A stretch of 25,712 nt of DNA, taken from positions 1 through 25,712 of the IMG/VR virus record IMGVR_UViG_3300034198_015474; one strand, written 5' to 3'. Position numbers and translations under genes: made by a program. Origin of the DNA: a virus. Of this stretch, positions 1-8,612 are shown piece after piece. Under the pieces are notes generated by a model. That model worked only from the letters and a program-made list of their open reading frames with translations. It did not search any database and had not been told where the DNA came from. How positions within the stretch are numbered: the stretch's first letter is position 1; each line of letters opens with the position of its first letter.

Positions 1-591
1 ACAGAAGATTTCTCAGATGATGACGTTGATGAAATTATTATTTCAAGCAAAGAAGAAAATATAGAAGTAGATGATGAAATAGACGAAGAAGAACTAGAAG
101 AAATAGTTACTAAAGTAGTCACAGTAGTCGAACCAGAAGAACCTGTTAAAAAGAAAAGGGGAAAGAAGCCGGCTGATAAAGAGAAGTTTTATGTAGACCC
201 GAAACACTTTGATGATGAGATTGTCAAATATTATGATTCCGGTCATATGTCAAATGATTTAGCAGAGATGGTTAGTAAGATTTCTCATAAGCTCAGTTAC
301 GCTCCTAACTTTATTAACTATACATATAGAGAGGAAATGGTAGGAGATGGTATTATAAGAATGTTTAAGGCTCTTATGTCTAAGAAATATGATAGAGTTA
401 AGGGTACTAATCCGTTCTCTTACTTTACTCGCATAGCATTTAACGCTTTCAGAAATAGAATCAAGAAAGAAAAGCATATGAGAGATACTCATGAGAAGTA
501 TCAAAATGAATTAATGTCTATGTCTGAGAATTATAATAACTTAATGCGTAATAATCAGATCAAAATCATGAGAGAACGTAATAGGGAGTAA
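1..591 (+). CDS. 55: T4 gp55-like late sigma factor (5' partial)
   Basis: The frame is open from base 1 to the stop at 589-591, so the gene starts outside the window. Its C-terminal 114 residues resemble T4 gp55, the late-promoter sigma factor: a YTYREEMVGDGI segment, an NPFSYFTRIAFNAFRNRIKKE segment, and a lysine-rich tail match T4's YTQSWKQEMIADGI and [21 protein letters not shown]. Similarity continues upstream of the Met at 247 (DPKHFDDEIVKYY region), so that Met is internal. Before it lie about 45 strongly acidic residues and a basic KKKRGKK patch, a longer N-terminal arm than in T4 gp55 (about 185 aa in all). The C-terminus ends in a basic helix-like stretch without T4's terminal hydrophobic/acidic clamp-binding peptide. 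gp55 normally binds host core RNA polymerase and the sliding clamp to read late promoters. The gene overlaps gp47 by one base (TAATG). Confidence 0.85.
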   Translation, partial: TEDFSDDDVDEIIISSKEENIEVDDEIDEEELEEIVTKVVTVVEPEEPVKKKRGKKPADKEKFYVDPKHFDDEIVKYYDSGHMSNDLAEMVSKISHKLSYAPNFINYTYREEMVGDGIIRMFKALMSKKYDRVKGTNPFSYFTRIAFNAFRNRIKKEKHMRDTHEKYQNELMSMSENYNNLMRNNQIKIMRERNRE

Positions 592-1643
592 TGAGTTATA
601 GTATAAAAAGTAAGAATGTCGGTGTATTCTCTGATATCCATATAGGATTAGGACAAGATAGTTCTATGTGGCACAAGAGTGTCTTGGAATTTGCTGAGTG
701 GGTTAAAGAATTATATTCTCAAAAAGGTATAAATGACATTATTATACCGGGAGATATATTCCATAATAGAAATGAGATATCAGTTAATACATTAACCATT
801 GCTAAAGAATTCTTTTCTATACTAAAAGACTTTCGTATTTTTATTTCTACAGGTAATCATGACTGTTATTACAAAGATAGGTCCGATGTTAATTCAATTA
901 CTATGCTTGATGGTTGGGATAATATCATAATAGTAGACAAAACTCCTATTATTATTGCAGCTGGTGATAAGAAAATATCTTTAATTCCTTGGGGAACAGA
1001 TCTAAAAGATATACCAGAAAGTGATATTTGCTTTGGTCATTTTGAAATACAATCTTTTTATATGAATTCCTTTAAGGTTTGTGACCACGGATTCGAATCT
1101 AAATCATTATTGGATAAATCACCCTTTGTATTATCAGGTCATTTTCATAAAAGAGAGCTTAGAAATTATGATAAGGGCAAAATTTTATATGTAGGAAGTC
1201 CTTATCAACAAAATTTTGGAGACACTGGAGACGATAGAGGAATCTATATTTTAAATATAGAGACAGAAGAAATTGAATTTTTTGAAAATACCCTATCACC
1301 CAAGCATATTAAAGTGAGTTTAAATGATTTACAATGTGGTAAACAAGATTCTCAATATTTAAAAGATAATGTACCTAATAATATAGTTAGTTTTATCGTA
1401 GATAAAAATATAGAGCCAGAAAAAATACCTCTTTTATCGTCCAAAATTCAAAATCTTGGCCCGAAATTCTTTCGTATAGATTACAAATTGTCTAATATGG
1501 ATGATGATTTAAACACTAATAACATAGAATATACAGCTATTGATATACCTAAGAGTATAAAAGACTTTGTAGAATCTTTAGAAGTGCAACATAAAGAAGA
1601 TATAGTAAATTATTTAGACAACCTTTACACAAAATTAACATGA
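591..1643 (+). CDS. 47: gp47-like recombination nuclease subunit (SbcD/Mre11 family)
   Basis: 350 aa, close to T4 gp47 (339 aa). It has the metallophosphoesterase signature in order: D15-x-H17 (SDIHIG), G-D55 (PGDIFHNR), GNHD at 88-91, FGHFE and then GHFHKR around residues 180-188. The C-terminal half is the less conserved Mre11-type cap and gp46-binding region. In T4, gp46/gp47 form the Rad50/Mre11-like complex that resects DNA ends for recombination-dependent replication and host DNA breakdown. The start ATG overlaps the gp55 stop by one base with GGGAG only 2 nt upstream, suggesting coupled translation. The partner gene gp46 is 14 kb downstream instead of close by. The identification rests on intact motifs and on gp55/gp46 in the same window. 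Confidence 0.95.
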   Translation: MSYSIKSKNVGVFSDIHIGLGQDSSMWHKSVLEFAEWVKELYSQKGINDIIIPGDIFHNRNEISVNTLTIAKEFFSILKDFRIFISTGNHDCYYKDRSDVNSITMLDGWDNIIIVDKTPIIIAAGDKKISLIPWGTDLKDIPESDICFGHFEIQSFYMNSFKVCDHGFESKSLLDKSPFVLSGHFHKRELRNYDKGKILYVGSPYQQNFGDTGDDRGIYILNIETEEIEFFENTLSPKHIKVSLNDLQCGKQDSQYLKDNVPNNIVSFIVDKNIEPEKIPLLSSKIQNLGPKFFRIDYKLSNMDDDLNTNNIEYTAIDIPKSIKDFVESLEVQHKEDIVNYLDNLYTKLT

Positions 1644-2407
1644 ATGACAAAATAGGCATAGGAATATTAGACGTTTACACCCCAGAAGATCTTGATAGAT
1701 GCTATTCATCTATACCGGAAGAATTAAAAAACAATGTAGTGGTGGTATCTAATACGAAAAATCGCACCTCTAAAACTCCCATTTCTAGATCTTATGATAG
1801 AGAAGTATCATTTGCTACTCTACGTAATTGGGCATTATCACAATTACGCATTAAGGATTATAAATTTTTATTCTTAATCAACTCTAATCAAGTTATAGAA
1901 AATCCAAATGTATTTGAGAAGACTATTAAAACCGCAGAAGTATTTGGTACTTGGTTTATTTTAGGACCAGGTGATAAATCAATACCTCTTGAAGATGACG
2001 AAGCCGGTGTAACTTTAAATCTTACACCAGAATTAAATAGTGATTTTATATTCTTATACACAGGAGTTGTGAAAAATAACGGCTATTTTGATGAAAGATT
2101 TTATAATTCTAAACATTTAGATGTGTTAGATTATGTTTTAAAAATGAGAAAGAAGGGTATATATCCTCCTAATCATTTTCATCCTTCTATAAAGGATGGT
2201 TTATCTAAATCTAATTCCATGATTCAGAAAATAAATTACAAAGATATACCAGATTTAGATAAAGGAGTACAGATTTCCTATGCATATTTCATGTATAATA
2301 ATCAATATATTCCCGGGCAAAATGAACCAGCAGGAGTTACCCAGGAACAATTATTGAATTCCATGGAAATCATTCAAAAGAATTATGCAAAAAGCAATAT
2401 CGTGTAA
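1640..2407 (+). CDS. GT2-like glycosyltransferase paralogue with lost DXD motif
   Basis: 255 aa; starts in an ATGA overlap with gp47. The N-terminus (KIGIGILDVYTPEDLDRCYSSI) and the segment around residues 76-100 align by eye with the next two genes, so all three look like tandem copies of a GT-A-fold, family-2-like glycosyltransferase. The position that is E-D-D in both neighbours (FLMEDDIEIVDN, FIIEDDMIIKN) reads N81-S82-N83 here (FLINSNQVIENP). The metal and nucleotide-sugar-binding acidic residues are therefore missing, and the protein may be catalytically dead, use another mechanism, or serve as a partner of its paralogues. No signal peptide or membrane segment is visible. Donor and acceptor cannot be inferred. 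Confidence 0.6.
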   Translation: MNDKIGIGILDVYTPEDLDRCYSSIPEELKNNVVVVSNTKNRTSKTPISRSYDREVSFATLRNWALSQLRIKDYKFLFLINSNQVIENPNVFEKTIKTAEVFGTWFILGPGDKSIPLEDDEAGVTLNLTPELNSDFIFLYTGVVKNNGYFDERFYNSKHLDVLDYVLKMRKKGIYPPNHFHPSIKDGLSKSNSMIQKINYKDIPDLDKGVQISYAYFMYNNQYIPGQNEPAGVTQEQLLNSMEIIQKNYAKSNIV

Positions 2408-3215
2408 GATTGGTGTTGGATTAATAACCTGTGATAGACCAGAATTCTTTCAAAAGAGTTATAAATCAATCAAAGATAATCATAATATTAGTTTTGTAAT
2501 AGTAGATGACGGAGAAGAGCATGTAAGAAATCTTATAGAGCAAGGTGAAGAAAATAATGTTCATTATATAAAGACTAAAAATAAAGAAGGTGTTGCCGTT
2601 GCAAAGAATTTAGCTTTAAAACATTTAATAAAAATTGGTTGTGAACATATATTTTTAATGGAAGATGATATTGAAATTGTAGATAATAATATATTTGAAG
2701 CTTATATTAATACTTCCAAAGCTACTGGTATAAAACATTTTAATTTTGGTCTACATGGTAATCATAACATAGATCCTTATGGAAATCCTACTATTAGAAA
2801 AACCGTCAATTATGGTCATACAGAAATAGACTTGTATCCTAATATACTAGGAGCCCTTAGTTATTATCATATAGATGTATTAAAAGATTGTGGTTTAATG
2901 GATGAGAATTTTTATAATGCTTTAGAGCATGTTGACCATACATATCAAATAATAAAAAAAGGGTATCATCCACCATTTAGATGGTTTGCAGATATTAAAG
3001 ATTCTAAAAAATATTTAAAAGATATCGTACCAGATCACCAACAAAGCAAGATTAGAAATGAATCTAATTTTCAAGAGAATTTTAAAAAGGCTCTAGATAT
3101 TTTTATTCAAAAAAATAATTTTAGTGTAATACAAGGATATGGACCTATTGAAAAAAATTACTCAGAAAAAGAAGTAATAGAGAGTTTAAAGCAAATATAT
3201 AAAAATCATGTTTAA
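2385..3215 (+). CDS. GT2-like glycosyltransferase
   Basis: 276 aa, overlapping the previous gene by 23 bp. GT-A features are visible: an N-terminal beta strand and loop CKIGVGLITCDRPEFF, a first acidic strand FVIVDDGEE near residues 37-45, an AVAKNLAL helix near 71-78, and the DXD-type motif E93-D94-D95 (FLMEDDIEIV). A later ALEHVDHTYQI segment could carry a catalytic acid. The chosen Met lies 7 residues before the conserved strand, which fits a GT2 N-terminus. The enzyme should transfer a sugar from a nucleotide-sugar donor in the cytoplasm. Closest visible relative is the next gene (3208-3993). The specific sugar is unknown. Confidence 0.75.
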   Translation: MQKAISCKIGVGLITCDRPEFFQKSYKSIKDNHNISFVIVDDGEEHVRNLIEQGEENNVHYIKTKNKEGVAVAKNLALKHLIKIGCEHIFLMEDDIEIVDNNIFEAYINTSKATGIKHFNFGLHGNHNIDPYGNPTIRKTVNYGHTEIDLYPNILGALSYYHIDVLKDCGLMDENFYNALEHVDHTYQIIKKGYHPPFRWFADIKDSKKYLKDIVPDHQQSKIRNESNFQENFKKALDIFIQKNNFSVIQGYGPIEKNYSEKEVIESLKQIYKNHV

Positions 3216-3993
3216 TAATGAAAAAATAGGTGTAGGTATTACTACCTACAATTCAGAAAATTATTTTAAAACTCTTTTTGATAGTTTAAAAGATGCTAAT
3301 GTAATTGATGAAATTGTAGTTGTTAATGGAGGAGACAAATATAAAAATTCTTATAATTGTGATTGGATTCAACATAATAAAAATAGATATCCTTCAGTTT
3401 GTAGAAATGATTGTATAACATTTCTAATGAATAAAGATTGTGAACATATATTCATTATAGAGGATGATATGATTATTAAGAATGTAGATATTTTTAAAAA
3501 ATATATAGAAACATCTAAAATTAGTGGATTGAATTATTTTTCATATGTTAGTATGAGTGATCAAGCTGGTCACCCTGGTGCTAGAACTCCAACTCTTCAA
3601 GTCAATTATAGCGAAACTCTTGGAGTGTCTTTTTATCAAAATATGTGTAATGAATTTACATATCACCATAAATCTTGTTTTATAAAATGTGGGCTTTATG
3701 ACGGAAAAATGAGAGATTTATTTGATGCAGACATGGCATTTAGACAATCTATTTTAAATCCTAATGTAGCTCCTTTTTGGTATTTTGCAGATATAACTAA
3801 TTCAGATGAATATATAAAAAACAATCCAGTTGCAACAAGTAGGCTTCAAGCCGATAGACCAGATGGGTCTAGAGCTGATGTAATTCAAGATACTATAAAT
3901 TATTTTACAAATAAACATGGTGTAAAAATTAATAGTATTAATTGCAAACATCCAGAAGAGGTTGTAGAATATTTAAAAGGTATAAGGCCATGA
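3208..3993 (+). CDS. GT2-like glycosyltransferase (tandem paralogue)
   Basis: 261 aa, overlapping its upstream neighbour by 8 bp. It shares with it the KIGVGI start, the E85-D86-D87 motif (FIIEDDMII), the following F-x(2)-YIETSK-x-SG-x-NYF stretch, the WYFADI segment near the C-terminal third, and an EVVEYLKGI ending. The conserved blocks keep the same order and spacing, which argues for tandem duplication. The intact DXD-type motif supports activity as a GT-A-fold, GT2-like transferase; donor and acceptor are unknown. It is soluble by appearance, with no hydrophobic segment long enough for a membrane helix. Confidence 0.75.
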   Translation: MFNNEKIGVGITTYNSENYFKTLFDSLKDANVIDEIVVVNGGDKYKNSYNCDWIQHNKNRYPSVCRNDCITFLMNKDCEHIFIIEDDMIIKNVDIFKKYIETSKISGLNYFSYVSMSDQAGHPGARTPTLQVNYSETLGVSFYQNMCNEFTYHHKSCFIKCGLYDGKMRDLFDADMAFRQSILNPNVAPFWYFADITNSDEYIKNNPVATSRLQADRPDGSRADVIQDTINYFTNKHGVKINSINCKHPEEVVEYLKGIRP

Positions 3994-4760
3994 AAATTTC
4001 AATAGGAATTAATGTTTTTAAAGATTATAAAAGACAAGATTTTTGTATAGAAGTCTTAAATAAGCTCGCTTCAAAACATAACAATATATCTTTATATAAT
4101 ATTACATATGAAAACGAAAAAAATTATGCTTTAGGATTCAATCATCTTCCTTTTTTAAAAAGAAAAGCAAAAGATATTACAAATTCTAAATCAGAAAAAC
4201 CCATTGCTAAAGATTTTTTTGATATATTATCAACTACCGATTGTGATTATTTTTTGTTTTTAAATAGTGATGTTTTATTAACAGAAAATATTATTAAATT
4301 ATTAATAAAAGGGGAATATGATACATATTCATTTTCAAGACATGATTGTTATCCTATAACAGGTTTAGATAATATCATACCCTTTAGAATAGAAATAGCC
4401 GGATTTGATGCTTGGGCTGTAAAAAAGAATTGGTGGTTAAACAATAAACAATATTTTAAAGATTATATCTACGCAGAACATTTATGGGATGTTGCATTTG
4501 CTTTAGAAATGTATAATAGAAGTAATTCTTTTTTAGGCAATAAAAAAGTTTTTCTTTGTCATGAAAAACATGATTTAAATTGGAATGAATCTTCACCAGA
4601 AGCAGTTCATAATACTAAACTTTGGGAAGAAAGCCCTTATCATAGAAATTGGAAAGAATTTATATATTCTTATCTTGTTAAGAGATTGCCTTATGGACAA
4701 TTTTTATATTCTTTACCAGATGAATTAGAACAAGAAATAAAATATCTAAAATGTCTTTAA
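3990..4760 (+). CDS. Putative GT-A-fold glycosyltransferase
   Basis: 256 aa from the ATG at 3990, which overlaps the upstream stop as ATGA. The frame is open to an earlier ATG at 3942, but that adds only 16 basic residues before MKISIGINVF, which looks like the true beta-1 strand. An N92-S-D94 motif after a hydrophobic strand (YFLFLNSDVLL) sits where GT-A enzymes carry DXD. Other notable segments are IAGFDAWAVKKNWW, EHLWDVAFAL and HEKHDLNW, which have the feel of a GT-A acceptor-side region. It is more distant from the three preceding paralogues, though the order of elements is similar. Family assignment is uncertain; the context of ten other transferases is the main support. Confidence 0.55.
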   Translation: MKISIGINVFKDYKRQDFCIEVLNKLASKHNNISLYNITYENEKNYALGFNHLPFLKRKAKDITNSKSEKPIAKDFFDILSTTDCDYFLFLNSDVLLTENIIKLLIKGEYDTYSFSRHDCYPITGLDNIIPFRIEIAGFDAWAVKKNWWLNNKQYFKDYIYAEHLWDVAFALEMYNRSNSFLGNKKVFLCHEKHDLNWNESSPEAVHNTKLWEESPYHRNWKEFIYSYLVKRLPYGQFLYSLPDELEQEIKYLKCL

Positions 4761-5413
4761 GTAATTTTTACGAAAAAATATATATCATACATTATAAACC
4801 TTTATTTGAAAGAAAAGAATATCTTGCTTTCAAATTTAAAGAATTAAATTTAGAAGATAAAGTTATATGGGTAGATCAATATGAATCAGAAAATGATATA
4901 AAGCATATTGAGAATACTTTTAATTTGAATAAAAAGCTTTTAGCAGTTAATGCTTCTCATTTATTTTGTTATCAAGATCAAATAAAAAACAATTATAAAA
5001 ATGTATTAATATTTGAAGATGATATAGATTTTGAAACCCTAGATATAATATCATATCTTAATCAAGCAGCTAAAGAATTTACAGAATTGGATGGGGATAT
5101 AGCATTTTTAAGTGATTGTTGCAATCAAGCAGCATATATGAATATAACACCACCCCAATTATTATATTATCACCCAAAGTATGCTACGAGATGCTGTGGA
5201 GCTTACATATTGAATATAAGATGTACACCTAGATTTATTAAAATAGCGTCTATAAATTTTCACGCAATAGATAGAATGCTTGATTATTTAATACCTCCCA
5301 TTAAAATAAGATGTTTATGGTCAGGATTACCTATAAAACAAGGATCTCAAACAGGGAGATATAAGAGTGAATTTATAGATATAAGAGACGAAGAAGGTAA
5401 TTACAAACAATGA
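4751..5413 (+). CDS. GT25-like glycosyltransferase
   Basis: 220 aa, overlapping the upstream gene by 10 bp. It has the GT25 (LPS galactosyltransferase-type) layout: an N-terminal strand KIYIIHYKPLFERKEYL, an ASHLFCYQDQI helix near residues 68-78 in the place of the family's S-H-x(3)-x helix, and the acidic motif E89-D90-D91 (VLIFEDDIDF). A C-terminal SGLPIKQGSQTGRYKS segment resembles the P-x-V-x-Q-G-x-x-S-x-x ending of GT25 proteins, and the downstream gene 8609-9316 ends similarly. Family members add galactose or glucose to LPS cores or to hydroxylysine; the acceptor here is unknown. Confidence 0.7.
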   Translation: MSLSNFYEKIYIIHYKPLFERKEYLAFKFKELNLEDKVIWVDQYESENDIKHIENTFNLNKKLLAVNASHLFCYQDQIKNNYKNVLIFEDDIDFETLDIISYLNQAAKEFTELDGDIAFLSDCCNQAAYMNITPPQLLYYHPKYATRCCGAYILNIRCTPRFIKIASINFHAIDRMLDYLIPPIKIRCLWSGLPIKQGSQTGRYKSEFIDIRDEEGNYKQ

Positions 5414-6102
5414 AACTTTATACCGTATTTACAGAATCTCATTATGATATGTTTAAAGATTACTTTATTAAAAGTTTTCCTTTTGATACAGATATAGAGC
5501 TTATAGTTAAATTCAAACCGCAGGTTTGCCCAAGCTCTGAATTTCAAAGTGAAGGGTGGAGAGATACTATGAAATATAAAGTACAATGCTTTATAGATGC
5601 AGCCTATGAAACAAAAGACGGAGAGTGTTTTATGTTTTCTGACCCGGATATTCAATTTTTCAAGCCTTTTTCAAAAGATGTTTTAAATCAATTGGGTGAT
5701 TATGATGCTGCTTTTCAAAATGATTATGGTGGTGGTGTTAACACTGGTTTTTTTATAATGAGATCTACTTCTAAAACAAGAGCTTTCTTAAAAACCGTTA
5801 TGGGTAACTTAGAAAAGTTTCCAGAAGAACAAGTTTGTTTTAATTACATTATAAGCAATTTTAATAATTTGGAAAAAATTGCTTATAAATGGAAGATGTT
5901 ATCAAAAGAATATTGGACTTATGGGGAATTAGCATTACAAAGAGCAACTCCCACAAATACATCAGGGACTTGGCAAGGTACAGAAGACTTTGATATACCA
6001 AAAGATATTGTTATACATCATGCTAATTGGACAACTCCTTTTAATAATAAAATCAAACTTTTAAATATAGTAAGACAAAAATATGATTCTGGAAAAATTT
6101 AA
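5410..6102 (+). CDS. GT77-like nucleotide-diphospho-sugar transferase
   Basis: 230 aa; ATGA overlap with the gene before. The D78-P-D80 motif in MFSDPDIQFFKPF, followed by GGGVNTGFFIMRST (residues 107-120), is the pattern of the nucleotide-diphospho-sugar transferase family (Pfam 03407-like, GT77 type), where a DXD and an N-T-G-x-F/M block hold the donor. A late IVIHHANWT segment fits the family's HxN-type end motif. The length is short, close to the bare catalytic domain, and no membrane anchor is seen, unlike eukaryotic members. Donor specificity cannot be read from the sequence. Confidence 0.7.
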   Translation: MKLYTVFTESHYDMFKDYFIKSFPFDTDIELIVKFKPQVCPSSEFQSEGWRDTMKYKVQCFIDAAYETKDGECFMFSDPDIQFFKPFSKDVLNQLGDYDAAFQNDYGGGVNTGFFIMRSTSKTRAFLKTVMGNLEKFPEEQVCFNYIISNFNNLEKIAYKWKMLSKEYWTYGELALQRATPTNTSGTWQGTEDFDIPKDIVIHHANWTTPFNNKIKLLNIVRQKYDSGKI

Positions 6103-6967
6103 AAAATACAGAATAGTTACTCAGACTAATCCTTATCCCTTTTATCATGAAGGAAAATATTTAGAAGAATATTTTTATGATTATTATATAAAAAACATAG
6201 AAGAGTTTAAAAAGACTGGGCTTGAATATATTCCAGTTTTTTGGACAGAGCTTTATTTAGGTGGCAATCATTTATTACAAGAATTACAACAAGATTTAAA
6301 CAATCTAGATTCTTCTAAAAAATATTTTACAGTATCTCAACACGATGATGCTCCTTATCAAACATTTCCTTCAAAAACAATACATTTTTCAGCTGGAGGT
6401 AATCAGCCTAACACAATTCCTATACCTTTAATATGCAGCCCTATACCAGATATTAAAAATATAGAAAAAGATATATTTTGTAGTTTTGTAGGAAGTGTTA
6501 CGGAAAATATACCCAACAATTGGGCTTCTGTTGCTTATAATGTTAGAATGAAAATGCTTGAAGTATTAGTAGATAAAAAGGAATATGTTTTAAAACCAAA
6601 GCATTGGTCTCCAGAGGTCAAATCTGAAAGACAGAATCTTTTTATAGAAACAACCTCTCGTAGCAAATTCACCCTTTGCCCTAGAGGTTATGGTGCTACA
6701 AGTTTTAGATTGTATGAGGCAATGCAATTAGGATCTATACCAGTATACATTTATTATGATAAAATATTCACCCCATTTACAAATAAAGTAAATTGGAATG
6801 ATATAGCTATTTTAGTAGATTTTAAAGATATTGATAAATTAGATGATATTCTCAAATCAATATCAGAAGAAAAGCGACAACATATGATTGCCACTATAAA
6901 AGAAATATATCCAAAATACTTTACATTAGAAGGAATGTGTGATAATATATTAGATTCATTAAAATGA
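6083..6967 (+). CDS. Exostosin-like (GT47) glycosyltransferase
   Basis: 294 aa, overlapping the upstream gene by 20 bp. The C-terminal half is the exostosin/GT47 core: a CSFVGSVTENI strand, an MKMLEVL helix, then FTLCPRGYGATSFRLYEAMQ from about residue 196 and GSIPVYIYYD, matching the C-P-x-G-x-x-x-S-x-R-x-x-E-A-x-x-x-G-x-I-P pattern of this GT-B-fold family. The N-terminal half (YFTVSQHDDAPYQTF) fits the exostosin region preceding it. Members transfer glucuronate, GlcNAc, xylose or galactose in various glycans. No membrane segment is seen. Confidence 0.8.
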   Translation: MILEKFKKYRIVTQTNPYPFYHEGKYLEEYFYDYYIKNIEEFKKTGLEYIPVFWTELYLGGNHLLQELQQDLNNLDSSKKYFTVSQHDDAPYQTFPSKTIHFSAGGNQPNTIPIPLICSPIPDIKNIEKDIFCSFVGSVTENIPNNWASVAYNVRMKMLEVLVDKKEYVLKPKHWSPEVKSERQNLFIETTSRSKFTLCPRGYGATSFRLYEAMQLGSIPVYIYYDKIFTPFTNKVNWNDIAILVDFKDIDKLDDILKSISEEKRQHMIATIKEIYPKYFTLEGMCDNILDSLK

Positions 6968-7728
6968 AAAAAGTACTTTTTGTTATAGCAAAATATAATG
7001 ATCACAGACAACAGATTTTTGATGAAATTATTTCACCAAGAAATAAAGAGTATTGTGATAAACACGGATTTAAATACGTAGTCATTGGTAATGAAAATCC
7101 TTTAGACTTATATAGAGGCAATCCTACATGGTGGAAATTTACTATAGTCAAAGATTTATTAGAGAGTAACAAACTTGAGGACGGAGATATATTAGCTCAT
7201 ATAGATGCTGATATGTATTTTGTTAATACAGAACATTCATTAGAGCCAAGTAAATCTTTTGGTTATTGTATAGATTCCGGCAACACACATTGTATGGGCT
7301 GGTATAGTATTAAAGTTAATGAGTGGTCACAAAATTTAATTAACAATATTTTATCAGAAGAAAGATTCAATAAATTAAATAACAAGATTTCAATTCATGA
7401 AAGATTTCAAACCGCTTCTAGTTTTTGGCATGAATTTAGAGAACAAGCAAGTTGGTATAGCTTAGCTGGTATTAAAAGACATTCAGATAAATCTTTTTGG
7501 GAATATCCTAATAATGGTTTTCATAGTGAATTAAATGAAGATATAGTTTATTCTTTAAAAGAATTAAATGAACACGTTTCTATATTCCCCACAGGGTTTA
7601 ATGTAACAGAATGGGAAGAAGAAAGCTCATGCCAATTTAATATTAATAAAGTATCTAGAGAAAATGTAATCATAAGACATTTAGCCGGCGGTCAAGATTG
7701 GAATAATGTTAAAAAATGGATACTTTAA
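6964..7728 (+). CDS. GT-A glycosyltransferase, GT34-like
   Basis: 254 aa; ATGA overlap with the gene before. It has an N-terminal VLFVIAKYNDHRQQIF strand, a WWKF motif (56-59) in front of a helix, and D81-A-D83 (LAHIDADMYF), the pattern of the galactosyl/mannosyltransferase GMA12/MNN10 group (GT34), where K-W/W-K precedes a DAD metal motif. A central SGNTHCMGWYSIKVNEWS stretch and late FNVTEWEEES and IRHLAGGQDW segments occupy positions expected for acceptor binding and the terminal His. The family call is by motif and order only; a different GT-A family remains possible. Confidence 0.6.
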   Translation: MKKVLFVIAKYNDHRQQIFDEIISPRNKEYCDKHGFKYVVIGNENPLDLYRGNPTWWKFTIVKDLLESNKLEDGDILAHIDADMYFVNTEHSLEPSKSFGYCIDSGNTHCMGWYSIKVNEWSQNLINNILSEERFNKLNNKISIHERFQTASSFWHEFREQASWYSLAGIKRHSDKSFWEYPNNGFHSELNEDIVYSLKELNEHVSIFPTGFNVTEWEEESSCQFNINKVSRENVIIRHLAGGQDWNNVKKWIL

Positions 7729-8612
7729 AAATTTGTTTTGTAGACTTTTGGCCTAATTTTAAAGATAATGACAATTATTTTTATAATTTATTATCTAAAG
7801 AATATAAAGTTATATTAGATTCCGAAGACCCAGATCTTTTGTTTTATTCTTATGATTATACAGGTAATCCACAACATTTTAAATATAATAATAAAAGATG
7901 TAAAAAAATATATTATACAGGGGAATGTAGTAAACCAGATTTTAATCAATGTCATTATGCATTTACTTTTGAACATATAGAAGACGATAGAAATTACCGA
8001 TTTCCTTTGTGGGGAATGCATATAAATTGGTTTAATAGACCTCATGATGATGATAGGGATCAATCATATTTGCACGACCCACAATTTCTTTTAAATAAAA
8101 ATGATGTTAAAGTAAACAAACATCATTTCTGCAGTTTTATAGCTAATCAACCTAAAGGAAAAAGAGTAAGTTTTGTGCCTAAATTACTTTCTAAAAAAGA
8201 AGTTCACTGTATGGGTGGTTTATATAATAATATAAATCAAAGAATACAAGGTCGCGGAGACCAGATTTGGAAAATTTTAGCATTAAAGCCTTTTAAATTT
8301 AATATTAGTTTTGAAAATACATCCAGTGACGGATATACAACAGAAAAGATAATACATCCAATGTTTGTTAATACAATACCTTTATATTGGGGCAATGAAA
8401 GAGTAGGAGAAGATTTTAATAAAAAATCATTTTTAAGTTTACATGATTATTCTTCAGAAGAAGAATTTATAGATAAAATTTTAGAAATAGATAATAACGA
8501 AGAAAAGTATAAAGAAATATTAAATGAACCTTGGTTTATAGATAATAAATTTCCAGACTTTATTTTACCAGAAAATGTGTTAAAATTCTTTAAAGAGAAA
8601 ATATTAAAATGA
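7716..8612 (+). CDS. GT10-like fucosyltransferase
   Basis: 298 aa, overlapping the upstream gene by 13 bp. The GT10 (alpha-1,3/4-fucosyltransferase) donor-binding motif is clear: FNISFENTSSDGYTTEKI (residues 195-212), followed by FVNTIPLYWG, matching the family's F-E-N-x(6)-T-E-K and G-x-V-P-V-x-x-G pattern. The N-terminal half holds a DPDLLFYSYDY strand, a KIYYTGE motif (65-70) typical of the family (x-x-Y-x-G-E), and FTFEHIEDDRNYRFP with the expected D-x-R-Y-R-x-P block. GT10 enzymes normally use GDP-fucose. No GDP-fucose synthesis genes are in the window, so the donor would come from the host or elsewhere in the phage genome. Confidence 0.88.
   Translation: MDTLKICFVDFWPNFKDNDNYFYNLLSKEYKVILDSEDPDLLFYSYDYTGNPQHFKYNNKRCKKIYYTGECSKPDFNQCHYAFTFEHIEDDRNYRFPLWGMHINWFNRPHDDDRDQSYLHDPQFLLNKNDVKVNKHHFCSFIANQPKGKRVSFVPKLLSKKEVHCMGGLYNNINQRIQGRGDQIWKILALKPFKFNISFENTSSDGYTTEKIIHPMFVNTIPLYWGNERVGEDFNKKSFLSLHDYSSEEEFIDKILEIDNNEEKYKEILNEPWFIDNKFPDFILPENVLKFFKEKILK

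Noticed and set aside
247-591. Met at 247 as the start of a 114-aa gene
   Set aside because: The frame is open to base 1 and gp55-like similarity continues upstream of 247, so this Met is internal to a 5'-truncated gene.
3942-4760. Start at 3942 for the fourth glycosyltransferase
   Set aside because: It adds 16 basic residues read from the end of the upstream gene. The ATG at 3990 gives the ATGA overlap seen at many other junctions and starts right at the conserved strand.
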